From Bacteroidia bacterium (lineage in GTDB: Bacteria; Bacteroidota; Bacteroidia; UKL13-3), in the NCBI GenBank assembly GCA_014376805.1, contig JACMQU010000014.1:1-62648 (forward strand): DNA of 62,648 nt, read 5' to 3'. Shown here piece by piece: positions 25,767 to 35,058 of the stretch. Position numbers and translations under genes: made by a program. The notes under the pieces are model-generated. The model was not told where the DNA came from, did not search any database, and saw only the letters and a list, made by a program, of their open reading frames with translations. Each line of letters starts with the position of its first letter. Position 1 is the first letter of the stretch.

Positions 25767-26918
25767 TTAATCATGCACATCAACAAGAATAAATTGTCCG
25801 GCACTGTATCTGAAAATGTCTTTATCTAAGATAAATTCATCTCCTTCTTTAATTTTTTTCATATCCACATCACAATTGGTAGTATGTATAGAACCTTTTG
25901 TTTGCAGTGCTATGCGCAAATACTGATCGTTGATTCCTTTTTTTGTTCCACACATAATCACATGCACGGGTTTCCTGATTTTTTTAAGTAGAGACATGTC
26001 TCTAACCTGGCTGTCATCTGCAACGAGTATAATATCTGTATAATCGCGGTAAATAACCATAGCAGTAGTTATGGCCTCCAGATCATTTTCCGGATCGTCA
26101 CCACCTTCTCCCATCTTACGCACATCTTCAATATCTTTTTTTAGTTTACGGTAATCTTTTGCTTCAAACGAATGTATGCCTCCTGTTCTTCCTATTACTT
26201 TCTTTTCATCAGGCAGGTTATCCCCATCATTAAACAACACATAATATTTTATTCTTCCTTCTTCATAATTTATTTTGAACCAAACCAGCAACTGACCAAT
26301 GTATGGAAACATACTGCCTGTCATATCAACCACCATCAATACCTTTTTCCATTCTTTATTACGCTTATATACATTGAATATTGTGGAGTCCCTGATCTTA
26401 TATTCTCCGCTCAAAAATTTATCGAATTTAAGGGTAGTTTCTTTGGTAGGACTTTCATAAGTTACATACCCTTTTTTATCAAAATGCGCATAACTGCCAA
26501 CTAATTCACCTTTGTCAAACTGTGCTTCCGTTAATACAAATCCGTTCTGATCATAATTTCTTTCATAACCGCTTTTTAGTCCGTCTTTATACATCTCTTC
26601 CGTACGCGTACTGCAATTGGGGTAAAAGACTACCCGTGGTCCCTGTAAAATTCCTTTATCGTACGTATTACTGTATTCTATACAATCCTGGGCATCAAAG
26701 TATTGAATCTCCAGACCTTCTTTCTCCCCATTTTCATAATACACTTCATACTTAAGATCTGAATCAGGCCAGAAATAGCGCCAGAAGCCGGCTTTCTTAC
26801 CTGTAGCCAGGGTTTGATTAATGGTGTCTCCATCGGCCACAGTAAAGGTTTGCGTGTAGCAAAAAGCGCCATGCAAGCAAAATATCATCAGGAGTAGAAT
26901 TCGAAAGAAAACAGCCAT
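25767..26918 (-). CDS. Exported MORN/YwqK-repeat protein fused to a von Willebrand A domain
   Basis: About 383 residues. The ATG at 26918 gives a standard signal peptide (MAVFFRILLLMIF, cleavage after FCYTQ); the frame extends to an ATG at 26984. The N-terminal half consists of MORN/YwqK-type strands (YYENGEKEG, YKDGLKSGYERNY, FDKGELVGSY). The C-terminal half is a vWA domain: VDMTGSM gives the MIDAS D-x-T-x-S, and GEGGDDPENDLEAI matches the GGG-D-x-PE segment of vWA domains found with alpha-kinases. LVADDS provides a later acidic strand. vWA domains bind proteins through a metal ion. No partner is obvious in the neighbourhood; the function is unknown. Confidence 0.7.
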   Translation of the reverse strand: MAVFFRILLLMIFCLHGAFCYTQTFTVADGDTINQTLATGKKAGFWRYFWPDSDLKYEVYYENGEKEGLEIQYFDAQDCIEYSNTYDKGILQGPRVVFYPNCSTRTEEMYKDGLKSGYERNYDQNGFVLTEAQFDKGELVGSYAHFDKKGYVTYESPTKETTLKFDKFLSGEYKIRDSTIFNVYKRNKEWKKVLMVVDMTGSMFPYIGQLLVWFKINYEEGRIKYYVLFNDGDNLPDEKKVIGRTGGIHSFEAKDYRKLKKDIEDVRKMGEGGDDPENDLEAITTAMVIYRDYTDIILVADDSQVRDMSLLKKIRKPVHVIMCGTKKGINDQYLRIALQTKGSIHTTNCDVDMKKIKEGDEFILDKDIFRYSAGQFILVDVHD

Positions 26919-27077
26919 TTGCGTCAAATATAATTGTAGCATACGGGTAAGCCAAATAAAATATTTAATCCCCTGTATATTCATTTTTAACGGGGTATAT
27001 ATAATTATTACCGGAAAGTGATACAGGTTTTTGAAGGGATATTTTTTTTATAAAAATAAAGCAGAAATAAAATAAAT

Positions 27078-28313
27078 TCAGGGATAAATATTAGAAAAGA
27101 TTGATGATTTTTTTTTCATTAATGTAAAATAAAAAGTACTTCCAATACCTTCTTCAGACTTAACCCAAATAGCACCTCCATGTTTATCAACAATTTTTTT
27201 ACAAATTGCCAATCCCATTCCAGTTCCGCTATATTCTTCCCTGTTATGTAATCTTTTAAACAAGTCAAATATTTTTTCATGGTATATCAGGTTGATCCCA
27301 ATCCCATTATCAGATACAGCAAACTCCCACTTTTCTAACTGTTCTATAACAGAAATTTTTATGTGAGGTTTGGCATCAACATGCATATATTTAATTCCGT
27401 TACTTACCAGGTTTTGAAACAAAAGCTTAACGGCTGCTTTCAATCCTGATATCTTTGGCATTTGATCATACGTTATGCTTCCACCTTTTTCATTCAATTC
27501 CCATTGATGATTATTTTTTATCTCTTCTATAATTAAATTAATATCTATAATTTCATTCACAACTTCATCACTGTCAATTTGTGCATAATCCAGTAGATCT
27601 TCTATAAGGTGAGTTACTCGTTTTGAGGCAACTGAAATGTATTTTATATATTGTAAAGCTTTTTCATCAAAGACATGATTATATTTTTTTTCGAGTTTTT
27701 CAATAAATCCGGAGATCATGCGCACCGGTTCTTTAATGTCGTGAGATGCCATAAATGCGAAGCTTTCCATTTCTTTTGCATAGTGTTCGAGTTTATTTTG
27801 ATTTATAGTAAGCAAATAATTTTTCTTCCTTAAATCCAATAACTGAATTACCTGTCCCGACAAACTTTTTAAAGCGTTTTTTTGTTCATCGTTAAGTACT
27901 CTTGGTTTGCTATCAATAACACAAAGTGTACCTAATATAAATCCGCTTAGATCAACCAAGGGTACCCCGGCATAGAAGGAAATATTTGGATTCCCGGTTA
28001 CCATTGGATGGTCATAAAACCGATCATCTTTATTTGCATCATTGATAATAAATATATCCTCTTCTGTATTAATTCCATGTGCGCAAAAACCGTACTCCCG
28101 TGAATTATGTGTAGTTTTAATCCCATGGCTTGACTTAAATACCTGCCGGCTTTCATCAATAAAAGTAATTAGGGGTATAGGGGTGTTACAGATATAGGAA
28201 GCAAGAAAGGTAATATCGTCATAAACTTTCTCAGGTAGAGTATCCAGAATTTTATATTCATTTAATTTACTTATTCTCTCCTTGTCATTATAAGGTATCG
28301 TTGCTTTCTTCAT
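27078..28313 (-). CDS. Soluble GAF-domain sensor histidine kinase
   Basis: A 411-residue kinase with no membrane segment. The GAF domain spans about 25-165 (CAHGI, FYAGVPL and GTLCVID motifs). HisKA follows, with the phosphorylated His in MASHDIKEPVRMI (about 190). The ATPase domain has the N box QNLVSNGIKY, G1 DNGIGINL and G2 GTGMGLAICKK. The order resembles phytochrome-like and GAF-HWE-type cytoplasmic sensors that read a small ligand. No response regulator is adjacent, so it is an orphan kinase. A strong 14-bp inverted repeat sits 28 bp before its start codon. Confidence 0.9.
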   Translation of the reverse strand: MKKATIPYNDKERISKLNEYKILDTLPEKVYDDITFLASYICNTPIPLITFIDESRQVFKSSHGIKTTHNSREYGFCAHGINTEEDIFIINDANKDDRFYDHPMVTGNPNISFYAGVPLVDLSGFILGTLCVIDSKPRVLNDEQKNALKSLSGQVIQLLDLRKKNYLLTINQNKLEHYAKEMESFAFMASHDIKEPVRMISGFIEKLEKKYNHVFDEKALQYIKYISVASKRVTHLIEDLLDYAQIDSDEVVNEIIDINLIIEEIKNNHQWELNEKGGSITYDQMPKISGLKAAVKLLFQNLVSNGIKYMHVDAKPHIKISVIEQLEKWEFAVSDNGIGINLIYHEKIFDLFKRLHNREEYSGTGMGLAICKKIVDKHGGAIWVKSEEGIGSTFYFTLMKKKSSIFSNIYP

Positions 28314-28754
28314 GAATCCAAAATTTTATTGCTTTATCTTAGTCTATTAAAGTGAATTATTGCACTTTAATAGACTTAAAAAAAATTGCCGGTATAAGTT
28401 TTATTTGTCTAAAATGACGTTAAATCAGATTATCCTAAAGGCTTAAAGATAATAAAATTATTCTAATTTTATTAGGTATAAAAAAGTTTAAATATTTATT
28501 GATTTTTAAAAGTTATAACCGACCTGTTTACAGTAAGAACTGAAAGATTATAATATATTATAAAGGCAGTCTCTTTTTTAAAATGGAAAAATAAAAGGTT
28601 GCCGGTTAAAAATTTACTGGAGTAAGTATTATTTTAGGTAATGAATTACGCTACAAATAATTTGTAATTTTTTAAATCCGGAACATATAATAATGTTGGC
28701 AATGGAATGAAAGTATAGGAATTAAAACACACAGGCGTGTGAATGGAAATAAAC
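28314..28754. other. 441-bp intergenic region with one strong inverted repeat
   Basis: AT-rich spacer between the histidine kinase and the acetyltransferase gene. Apart from the hairpin at 28341-28376 nothing is recognised, and no reading frame looks coding. Confidence 0.5.
28341..28376 (-). promoter_or_regulatory. Perfect 14-bp inverted repeat before the histidine kinase
   Basis: AGTCTATTAAAGTG (28341-28354) and CACTTTAATAGACT (28363-28376) are exact reverse complements around an 8-nt loop. On the minus strand it lies 28 nt upstream of the kinase ATG. No T run follows on the minus strand, so an operator or a leader hairpin fits better than a terminator. Confidence 0.55.
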
Positions 28755-29369
28755 TTAAACTCTTATCCATTTTTTTAATTCAAAATTGTATTGTTTGATA
28801 ACTCTGGCCGGATTACCAACTGCAACACTAAACGGTGGAATGTTTTTTGTAACCACTGCACCACCTGCAATAACTGAATGTTTACCAATGGTAACACCTG
28901 CTGTAATAACTGCATTTGCTCCAATCCAGCAGTCGTCTTCAATAATAATAGGTGCAGTAGTTACTGGTTGTTTATGTATGGGTAAGTGTATGTCTTCATA
29001 ACCATGATTTAATCCACTCATTACAATATTTTGAGCGAGAATAACATGATTGCCCACTGTAACTGGTCCAATTAAAACATTCGCAATTCCTATGCGTGTA
29101 TCATGTCCGATTAGTATTGCTCCAACTCCATTATTGATGGTACAAAAATCTTCAATAGTACTGTTTGTGCCTAATTCAAAAGGATTAAATGGTAATACAT
29201 CAATACGGGTTTTTCTTCTGATGGTACTGCCTTTTTCAACCTTATGGTAAAAGGGATTTACGAACCATTTTACCCAGGTTCGGGGTCTTGCCTGTCCGCT
29301 TGGGATCAACATCCAATGCACAAATTTTTTTAGCTTCTGATTTGATTTAATGGTGTTAACTATAGACAT
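28755..29369 (-). CDS. Left-handed beta-helix acetyltransferase (WcaF/colanic-acid type)
   Basis: A 204-residue hexapeptide-repeat O-acetyltransferase. Repeated [LIV]-G-x-x-x-x turns run through the protein; IIIEDDCWIGANAVITAG and VTIGKHSVIAGGAVV (about 146-178) are the classic active-site part, and the His in GLNHGYED (about 115-121) is the likely catalytic base. Such enzymes acetylate sugars of exopolysaccharides on the cytoplasmic side. It begins 2 bp after the glycosyltransferase gene ends, so the two form an operon that diverges from the plus-strand polysaccharide genes. Confidence 0.87.
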   Translation of the reverse strand: MSIVNTIKSNQKLKKFVHWMLIPSGQARPRTWVKWFVNPFYHKVEKGSTIRRKTRIDVLPFNPFELGTNSTIEDFCTINNGVGAILIGHDTRIGIANVLIGPVTVGNHVILAQNIVMSGLNHGYEDIHLPIHKQPVTTAPIIIEDDCWIGANAVITAGVTIGKHSVIAGGAVVTKNIPPFSVAVGNPARVIKQYNFELKKWIRV

Positions 29370-29371
29370 AT

Positions 29372-30676
29372 TCAGGCTAGTTCGGGATTAACTTTTTTAA
29401 TGGCGTTATAAATTTCATCTACACTGTTTTCCCAAGTATGAGACTGAGCGAATATAGTGCGTTCTTTTTGTTTTTCGGGATTATTTTCGGCCAGTGCTTT
29501 TTCAATCAACGGCACATATTCATCTTTATTTTTAGCAAGATAAGTATAATCTTTAAATATGCTCATTGCCTTTGTTTCTGTTGCTACCACAGGTTTCCCC
29601 ATAGCCAGATACTCATCTATTTTACGGGGATAATTGCCAATGGTAACTTCATTTAAAATCTGTGGATTTATGGCTATATCAAACGCAGCGAGATATTGAG
29701 GTAAATCTTGTCCATCTTTCAACCCAAGAAAATGAACATTGGGTAACTGGTGTAATACAGAGTTTTTAAAACCATCATCTTCCGGTCCGATTAATACAAT
29801 CTGCCATGCTGGTTTTTGCATTGCTATGGTGGCTATAATTTCAATATCGAGACGAAGTGTAAACAACACTCCTATGTAACCAATAACTGGTTTTTTAATA
29901 ATTTTGATATCATTTGGAATGGATTTTATTTTATGAATATCAAATGCACTGATATCGCATCCTTGTCCTACATAAAAACTATTGGGGTTTTGTTTTAATG
30001 CTAATTCTGCGAGGTAAGTTGAATTGGCGCATACAAGGTCGCTTTTAGCAGCTAATTCAGGTTCGAGCAGATGACCGTGTTTATACCAGTAAGCAACACT
30101 CATCATATTGTCGCGGGTGTAATAAACTGAGCAAACCGGATCAAGCATTTCTTTTAAATGATAGCTTCGAAACATATCACTGTCGTTAAATAAAATATAA
30201 TTTTTAAAACTCAATATTTTGATGGCTTTCTTAATCTGACTTGCAAAGCGTTTATTGTTGATAAAGTTTAAAAATCGGAATAAAGGTGTGAAAGGAATCC
30301 AATTGATAGACTCAAGAATAGTATCAGGATATAGGTTCCATAAATTGTTGTTTATCTGAACCAGATTTTCTTTTTTATGATCCATCATTTCTTTACGTTT
30401 TATTACATTTGGACGAAGCTTTTCTCTTTTGAAAGAACCCCTGTCAAAGGCATAATTTACATATAAAACACGGTTATCTCGTGCAAACATATATGCGATG
30501 TTTATACAATTACTTCCTATGAGAGTATCAAAAGGTTGCAGACCTACTACAATAATGTCGCGATTTTTCATTGCATACTTTTTTTTTATGGGTTCAAAAA
30601 AACGCAAATAAATCTGATAAACGCTATTGTTAAAAAAATAGACACCTTTTTTCTTTGGGTTAATAACTGTCTCCAT
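29372..30676 (-). CDS. Glycosyltransferase family 1/4-like (TuaH-type)
   Basis: About 434 residues, GT-B fold. The N-terminal part includes VVGLQPFD and a YYTRDNM segment reminiscent of the TuaH/teichuronic-acid group. The C-terminal nucleotide-sugar domain has KPVIGYIGVL, LIGPEDD, FLGLKDGQDLP, and KIDEYLAMGKPVVAT, which holds the family Glu and Gly-Lys-Pro turn. It adds a sugar to the growing repeat unit; donor and acceptor are unknown. I prefer ATG 30676 over the GTG at 30730, because the latter would overlap the 5' region of the divergent plus-strand gene. Confidence 0.82.
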   Translation of the reverse strand: METVINPKKKGVYFFNNSVYQIYLRFFEPIKKKYAMKNRDIIVVGLQPFDTLIGSNCINIAYMFARDNRVLYVNYAFDRGSFKREKLRPNVIKRKEMMDHKKENLVQINNNLWNLYPDTILESINWIPFTPLFRFLNFINNKRFASQIKKAIKILSFKNYILFNDSDMFRSYHLKEMLDPVCSVYYTRDNMMSVAYWYKHGHLLEPELAAKSDLVCANSTYLAELALKQNPNSFYVGQGCDISAFDIHKIKSIPNDIKIIKKPVIGYIGVLFTLRLDIEIIATIAMQKPAWQIVLIGPEDDGFKNSVLHQLPNVHFLGLKDGQDLPQYLAAFDIAINPQILNEVTIGNYPRKIDEYLAMGKPVVATETKAMSIFKDYTYLAKNKDEYVPLIEKALAENNPEKQKERTIFAQSHTWENSVDEIYNAIKKVNPELA

Positions 30677-30742
30677 CTTGTATGGATAGGAGTAGTTACT
30701 TTGTTGTATTAAATTATGCTGGAGGTACACTTTTTAAATTAT

Positions 30743-31498
30743 ATGAAAAACTTTAAGCAACTGGTGGTAATTTTTATTGGTTTATTGGCACTGATAAAAC
30801 CGGCCCAAGCTCAGGGATGTCAGGGCCTGGACTCATTGCTACTGGATCCGAGGTTTGATATTGAGGTATTATTACCCAGGCTTGATTCTTTGAACATGAT
30901 AGCACTTTCGGTAAATCATACGGTTAAACAGGAAGAAGCTGCCATGCGATCTAATCAATGGTCTGAGCGATATACAAGGTGGATCTGGGCACAGAACCTA
31001 AGTGTATTTTATAATTATTCATTCGGAAGTTTACCGTTTTTCGCATTTACCGATTTTTCAACCAACTCATTGATTCAGGTTAAACAAGGATATAGGGCAG
31101 GGGTAAATTTGCAGCTTTCTGTTTTTGACGTGATGGGACAAAGAGGAAGAGTAAATGAAATTAAAGAAAAAGTAATTTTTCAAAAACATAAGCGTGATGC
31201 CGAAGCACAGGAGTTGAGAAGAAAGATGGGTGCTTTTTATGCGGATATGGTAGGATATAACAGGTTATACAAAGGAAGAAACGAAGATTTGTTAACACAA
31301 ACAATAGCATGCCAGGTAGCTGAAAAAGAATTTAGAGAAGGGACCATACATATGGCAGAATATTCACGTCAGAAAAATGTACTGGCAGATGCAGAAGCAG
31401 CTTTCCATGAATCATTCAGATTTTATTATAGTTCATTATTGCAGTTTGAAGCCATATTAGGTGTGCCCTTATGTAGTATAATGATCAAAAAACGTTAA
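30743..31498 (+). CDS. Half-size TolC/outer-membrane-efflux-like protein at the head of the polysaccharide operon
   Basis: About 251 residues from ATG 30743 (an in-frame ATG at 30716 would put nine residues before the signal peptide). The signal peptide ends near AQAQ. The mature part has one beta-hairpin-like segment (AGVNLQLSVFDVMG, about 117-130) and long charged helices rich in Lys/Glu/Arg and Ala, matching a single OEP repeat of TolC; TolC itself has two. It ends FEAILGVPL, the usual end of an OEP repeat. First gene of a plus-strand operon, 4 bp before the copolymerase. It may form or help form the outer-membrane exit for the polymer (inference). Confidence 0.65.
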   Translation: MKNFKQLVVIFIGLLALIKPAQAQGCQGLDSLLLDPRFDIEVLLPRLDSLNMIALSVNHTVKQEEAAMRSNQWSERYTRWIWAQNLSVFYNYSFGSLPFFAFTDFSTNSLIQVKQGYRAGVNLQLSVFDVMGQRGRVNEIKEKVIFQKHKRDAEAQELRRKMGAFYADMVGYNRLYKGRNEDLLTQTIACQVAEKEFREGTIHMAEYSRQKNVLADAEAAFHESFRFYYSSLLQFEAILGVPLCSIMIKKR

Positions 31499-31502
31499 AA
31501 AA

Positions 31503-33701
31503 ATGACATTTATACAATTTTTACGTGTATTAAGTAAGAACCTCAAATGGCTCATCATCTTCCCGGTGCTAGTTGCTGTTCTGGTATATTTTCTTACTTC
31601 AAAATTACCTCAGGAATACCAGACACAAACATCGGTTTACACAGGTATTGCTTCAGGTTATGGATTAACAAGCGGAGAAGATGCGGTGCGTAATGACTTT
31701 TTCACTATTAATATTGCTTTTGATAACCTGTTAGCTACTGTTACCGCACGCCAGACAATTGAGGATGTTGCGATTAAATTACTTGCCCAGCACTTATTAT
31801 TAGAAATGCCTGATCCATTAATTTTAGGAGATAAAAGTTTTGCGGCACTAAAGAACAGAATAACAGATGAAAGAGCATTATTAGTTGTACCGGGTAATTT
31901 TGTTGCCACCGTTGATAAAATCACTAAATATAAAAACTCCTCCACCGATAATGTTGTAATTAATTTATTGAATGAACCCAAAGGCCATTACAGCCTTGCA
32001 CAGATTAGTAAAAACCTCACTGCAACACGTAAATCCACTTCCGATTTTGTAGACCTTACTTTTAAATCAGATGATCCGGGCGTTTGTATTAACACCTTAA
32101 AATTTGTTACAGAAGGGTTTATAGAAAAATATAAATATTTAAAAGGTTCTGAGACTGTAAACGTAATTAAATGGTTTGAAGCACGCTTAAAGGAAGCAGC
32201 AGCAGCTTTAAATAATTCTGAAAACAAACTGAAAGATTTCGGAATCCGTAATAAAATTATAAACTATTATGAACAGGCAAAAGCTGTGGCGATTGAAAAT
32301 GAAACCAACGAAACAGAATACTATAAAGAACTAATGGCATATGAATCTCACAAGCGTGCTGTTGCCCGGTTAGAGAATCAACTGGAATCGCGTGAAATAT
32401 TATTGCGGAATAACCAGGAATTAAATAAACTGAGAAAGCAAATGGCTATGGCCAATGAAGAGTATGAACGTGCAAAAATTTACAGTAACTCTCCTGAAAA
32501 GGTAGCACAACTTGCCACTAAAGTGGATGCACTTAAACAAGAGGTAAGAGTTTGGGTTTTGCAGTATTATGCTTTAAATAACACCATAGAGTCTGTTCCG
32601 CAGAATATAGTACTGGAGCAATGGTTAAAGGAAATAATTGGTCAGGATGCGTCTGAAGCACGTTTACAGGTATATATTGACAGGCGCAAAGAGTTTGACC
32701 GAAAGTACACAGAGTTTTCTCCTTTAAATATGCAGATAAGCAGACTTGAGCGGGAAATTAGTGTAGCCGAAAAACAATACCTAGAAATTTTACACGGTTA
32801 TCACCTGGCTAAACTCCGTCAGCAGAATATTGAAATGGCCAATAATCTTCAGGTAATAGATAATCCGGTATTTCCAACTAAGCCACTTGCTTCGAAAAGA
32901 ATCTTGCTTGTAGTACTTTCATTTTTAGCTGCATTCTTTTTCTTACTTGTATATTTTATCGCGAGAGAACTCTTGGACAGTTCTATTAAAAATACGGAAC
33001 GAGCAGAAGAGTTAACAGGATTAAAAACATTCAGTGCCTTACCTAACCGTATCGCTTTAAGTAACTCACTATACATTGGCAGGGTAGAAAATACTTTACT
33101 TGATTACGCCGTTTCTAATCTTAAAATTGAATTGGAAAACAATCCGCTTGCCGGATCCAACTATCTGATTACCGTAATTAGTTCACGTGAAATGGAAGGT
33201 AAGACTTATGCGGCTCAGCGCCTCGCTGAAAAATTATATAGCCTCGATTATTCTGTATTGTTCATATCAAATGATGATAACATTGATGATGCAGAAACAG
33301 ATGATCGTAAATTCAGAACCTTAAGATATGATATTACCAGTAAATTTTTTACTGCTAAAACTGAAGAGAATATACTGCCTGAATTTTCACGTGTAAATAG
33401 GAGTGCCTATAACTTTATCATAGTTGAAATTCCGGCTATCAGTATCAATGCAATTCCTAATCAACTAATCAGAAACTCACGTTTGTCATTACTGGTGTTA
33501 GATGCGCGGAGAAGCTGGACAGCCTCTGATGAGAATATTTTGAAACTTTTCAGGAAAGCATCCGGAGAAGAGAATAAGATTATGGTATGGTTAAATTATG
33601 TGGAGCCTGAAAATCTGGAAAACATGGTGGGAGAAATGCCTAAGCCTAAAAAAATACAATCGCGTGCTGCCTTAAAACAGGAAACGGATGAAGCAACCTG
33701 A
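31503..33701 (+). CDS. Wzz/Wzc-like polysaccharide copolymerase with degenerate BY-kinase domain
   Basis: A 732-residue inner-membrane protein. A first transmembrane helix (about 15-32) precedes the Wzz periplasmic domain with long coiled coil (about 200-440), and a second helix lies at about 460-482 after the PTKP-like segment FPTKPLASKR. A C-terminal P-loop domain spans about 540-690. The BY-kinase motifs look worn: Walker A is SSREMEGKTY (the usual P-G-E-G-K-S lacks its Pro-Gly), Walker A' is VLFISNDDN rather than a D-x-D strand, and Walker B is FIIVEIPAI with Glu for Asp. There is no Tyr-rich tail. It probably still controls chain length but may not phosphorylate. Confidence 0.87.
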   Translation: MTFIQFLRVLSKNLKWLIIFPVLVAVLVYFLTSKLPQEYQTQTSVYTGIASGYGLTSGEDAVRNDFFTINIAFDNLLATVTARQTIEDVAIKLLAQHLLLEMPDPLILGDKSFAALKNRITDERALLVVPGNFVATVDKITKYKNSSTDNVVINLLNEPKGHYSLAQISKNLTATRKSTSDFVDLTFKSDDPGVCINTLKFVTEGFIEKYKYLKGSETVNVIKWFEARLKEAAAALNNSENKLKDFGIRNKIINYYEQAKAVAIENETNETEYYKELMAYESHKRAVARLENQLESREILLRNNQELNKLRKQMAMANEEYERAKIYSNSPEKVAQLATKVDALKQEVRVWVLQYYALNNTIESVPQNIVLEQWLKEIIGQDASEARLQVYIDRRKEFDRKYTEFSPLNMQISRLEREISVAEKQYLEILHGYHLAKLRQQNIEMANNLQVIDNPVFPTKPLASKRILLVVLSFLAAFFFLLVYFIARELLDSSIKNTERAEELTGLKTFSALPNRIALSNSLYIGRVENTLLDYAVSNLKIELENNPLAGSNYLITVISSREMEGKTYAAQRLAEKLYSLDYSVLFISNDDNIDDAETDDRKFRTLRYDITSKFFTAKTEENILPEFSRVNRSAYNFIIVEIPAISINAIPNQLIRNSRLSLLVLDARRSWTASDENILKLFRKASGEENKIMVWLNYVEPENLENMVGEMPKPKKIQSRAALKQETDEAT

Positions 33702-33717
33702 TAGTGTATAGTAACAA

Positions 33718-35058
33718 ATGTCAGCACTAAAACAAATCATCAAAAGTAAAAGCTTTTCATCTCTTATAGGAAATGGTTTAGGTGCCTTACTTGGTGTTTT
33801 TACATTTGCTTTACTGGCAAGGTTATTACCAAAAGATATTTTTGGTCCATGGCTGGTGTTCCTGGCTTTCTATGGGATATTTGAAACACTCAGGATAGGC
33901 ATGGTGATGAATGCACTGGTAAAAAATTTAGCTCAGGCACACAGTGAAGAAGAAGAAGAACTGGTAGTTGGTTCTTCGTTGTTTATTACTTTATTGCTTA
34001 CCGTCATTTATGTAATTGTTATAACAGTTCTTTATTTCGTTTTCGGTGCTTTTAACTTATTCCCTGATTACCTGTTTTTCTTTAAATGGTTTGTAGTTAT
34101 GGCATTTGTTACAGCACCTAATAATTTTGCCACCTGGTATCTTAATGCCAAATTGCATATCGTATCAATGAGCATGATTCGCATAATAAACCAATTGGTT
34201 TTTATTGTTTACATATGGTTTGTTATTCAATATAAACCGAACCTGCATGAAGTATTTGTTGGTTATGCCCTTTCGCACCTGGTAGTAAGTATTGTAGCAG
34301 TAGCAGCAGGCTGGAGTGGTGTTCAGCATCTGTTAAAATATACCCGCGATTACCTGCTTAAAATTTTCCATTTTGGTAAATTCAGCATGGGAACTTTAAT
34401 TGGTTCAAACCTGTTGAGAAGCTCTGATACTTTTATAATTGGAAGCAGTATGCTGGGTGCAGCCGGTGTGGCTTTATTTAATGTGCCAACCCGCATTATT
34501 GAAATCATTGAAATGCCATTAAGGAGTTTTGCGGTAACCGCTTTACCTCAGTTTGCAAAGCTTTATGCTGCAAAAGCTTATGATCAGTTAAGAAAGGAAT
34601 TTGAGAGAAAGGCGGGGTTGGTTTTCTTTTTATTGTTACCTATTTCAATAAGTAGTTTCATTTTTGCTGATTATATAGTGTTGCTAATTGGAGGGAAAAG
34701 TTATTCAGAATCGGCGGTGCTATTAAGATTTTTTGCAAGTTATATGGCCATTTTGCCCTTAGATAAATTTTCGGGAGTAATGTTGGATACAATCAACAAA
34801 CCTGACTTAAATTTCTATAAGGTTTTGATACAGTTGGCTGTTAATATAGCAGGTGATTATATAGGTATTTATGTTTTTGGCAACCTGCAATCTGTTGCAT
34901 TTGTTTCTACGGTTACTTTTATTGCAGGCATGCTGTTTGGCTACAGACAACTGAACAAAGAAATAGGAGTGAGCTTTAAAAATGTTATTATACTTGGATG
35001 GAATGAATTTGTATTTAAAATAAAATCAATACTTAAAAAAACTCCCATTGAGACCTGA
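33718..35058 (+). CDS. Oligosaccharide flippase (Wzx-like, MOP/PST superfamily)
   Basis: A 446-residue polytopic membrane protein with about 12-14 hydrophobic helices and the family opening (SFSSLIGNGLGALLGVFTFALLA), where Gly-rich helix 1 is typical. It flips the undecaprenyl-linked repeat unit across the inner membrane in Wzx/Wzy-type polysaccharide export. Sixteen bp after the copolymerase; its last 11 bases overlap the Wzy frame. Confidence 0.87.
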   Translation: MSALKQIIKSKSFSSLIGNGLGALLGVFTFALLARLLPKDIFGPWLVFLAFYGIFETLRIGMVMNALVKNLAQAHSEEEEELVVGSSLFITLLLTVIYVIVITVLYFVFGAFNLFPDYLFFFKWFVVMAFVTAPNNFATWYLNAKLHIVSMSMIRIINQLVFIVYIWFVIQYKPNLHEVFVGYALSHLVVSIVAVAAGWSGVQHLLKYTRDYLLKIFHFGKFSMGTLIGSNLLRSSDTFIIGSSMLGAAGVALFNVPTRIIEIIEMPLRSFAVTALPQFAKLYAAKAYDQLRKEFERKAGLVFFLLLPISISSFIFADYIVLLIGGKSYSESAVLLRFFASYMAILPLDKFSGVMLDTINKPDLNFYKVLIQLAVNIAGDYIGIYVFGNLQSVAFVSTVTFIAGMLFGYRQLNKEIGVSFKNVIILGWNEFVFKIKSILKKTPIET

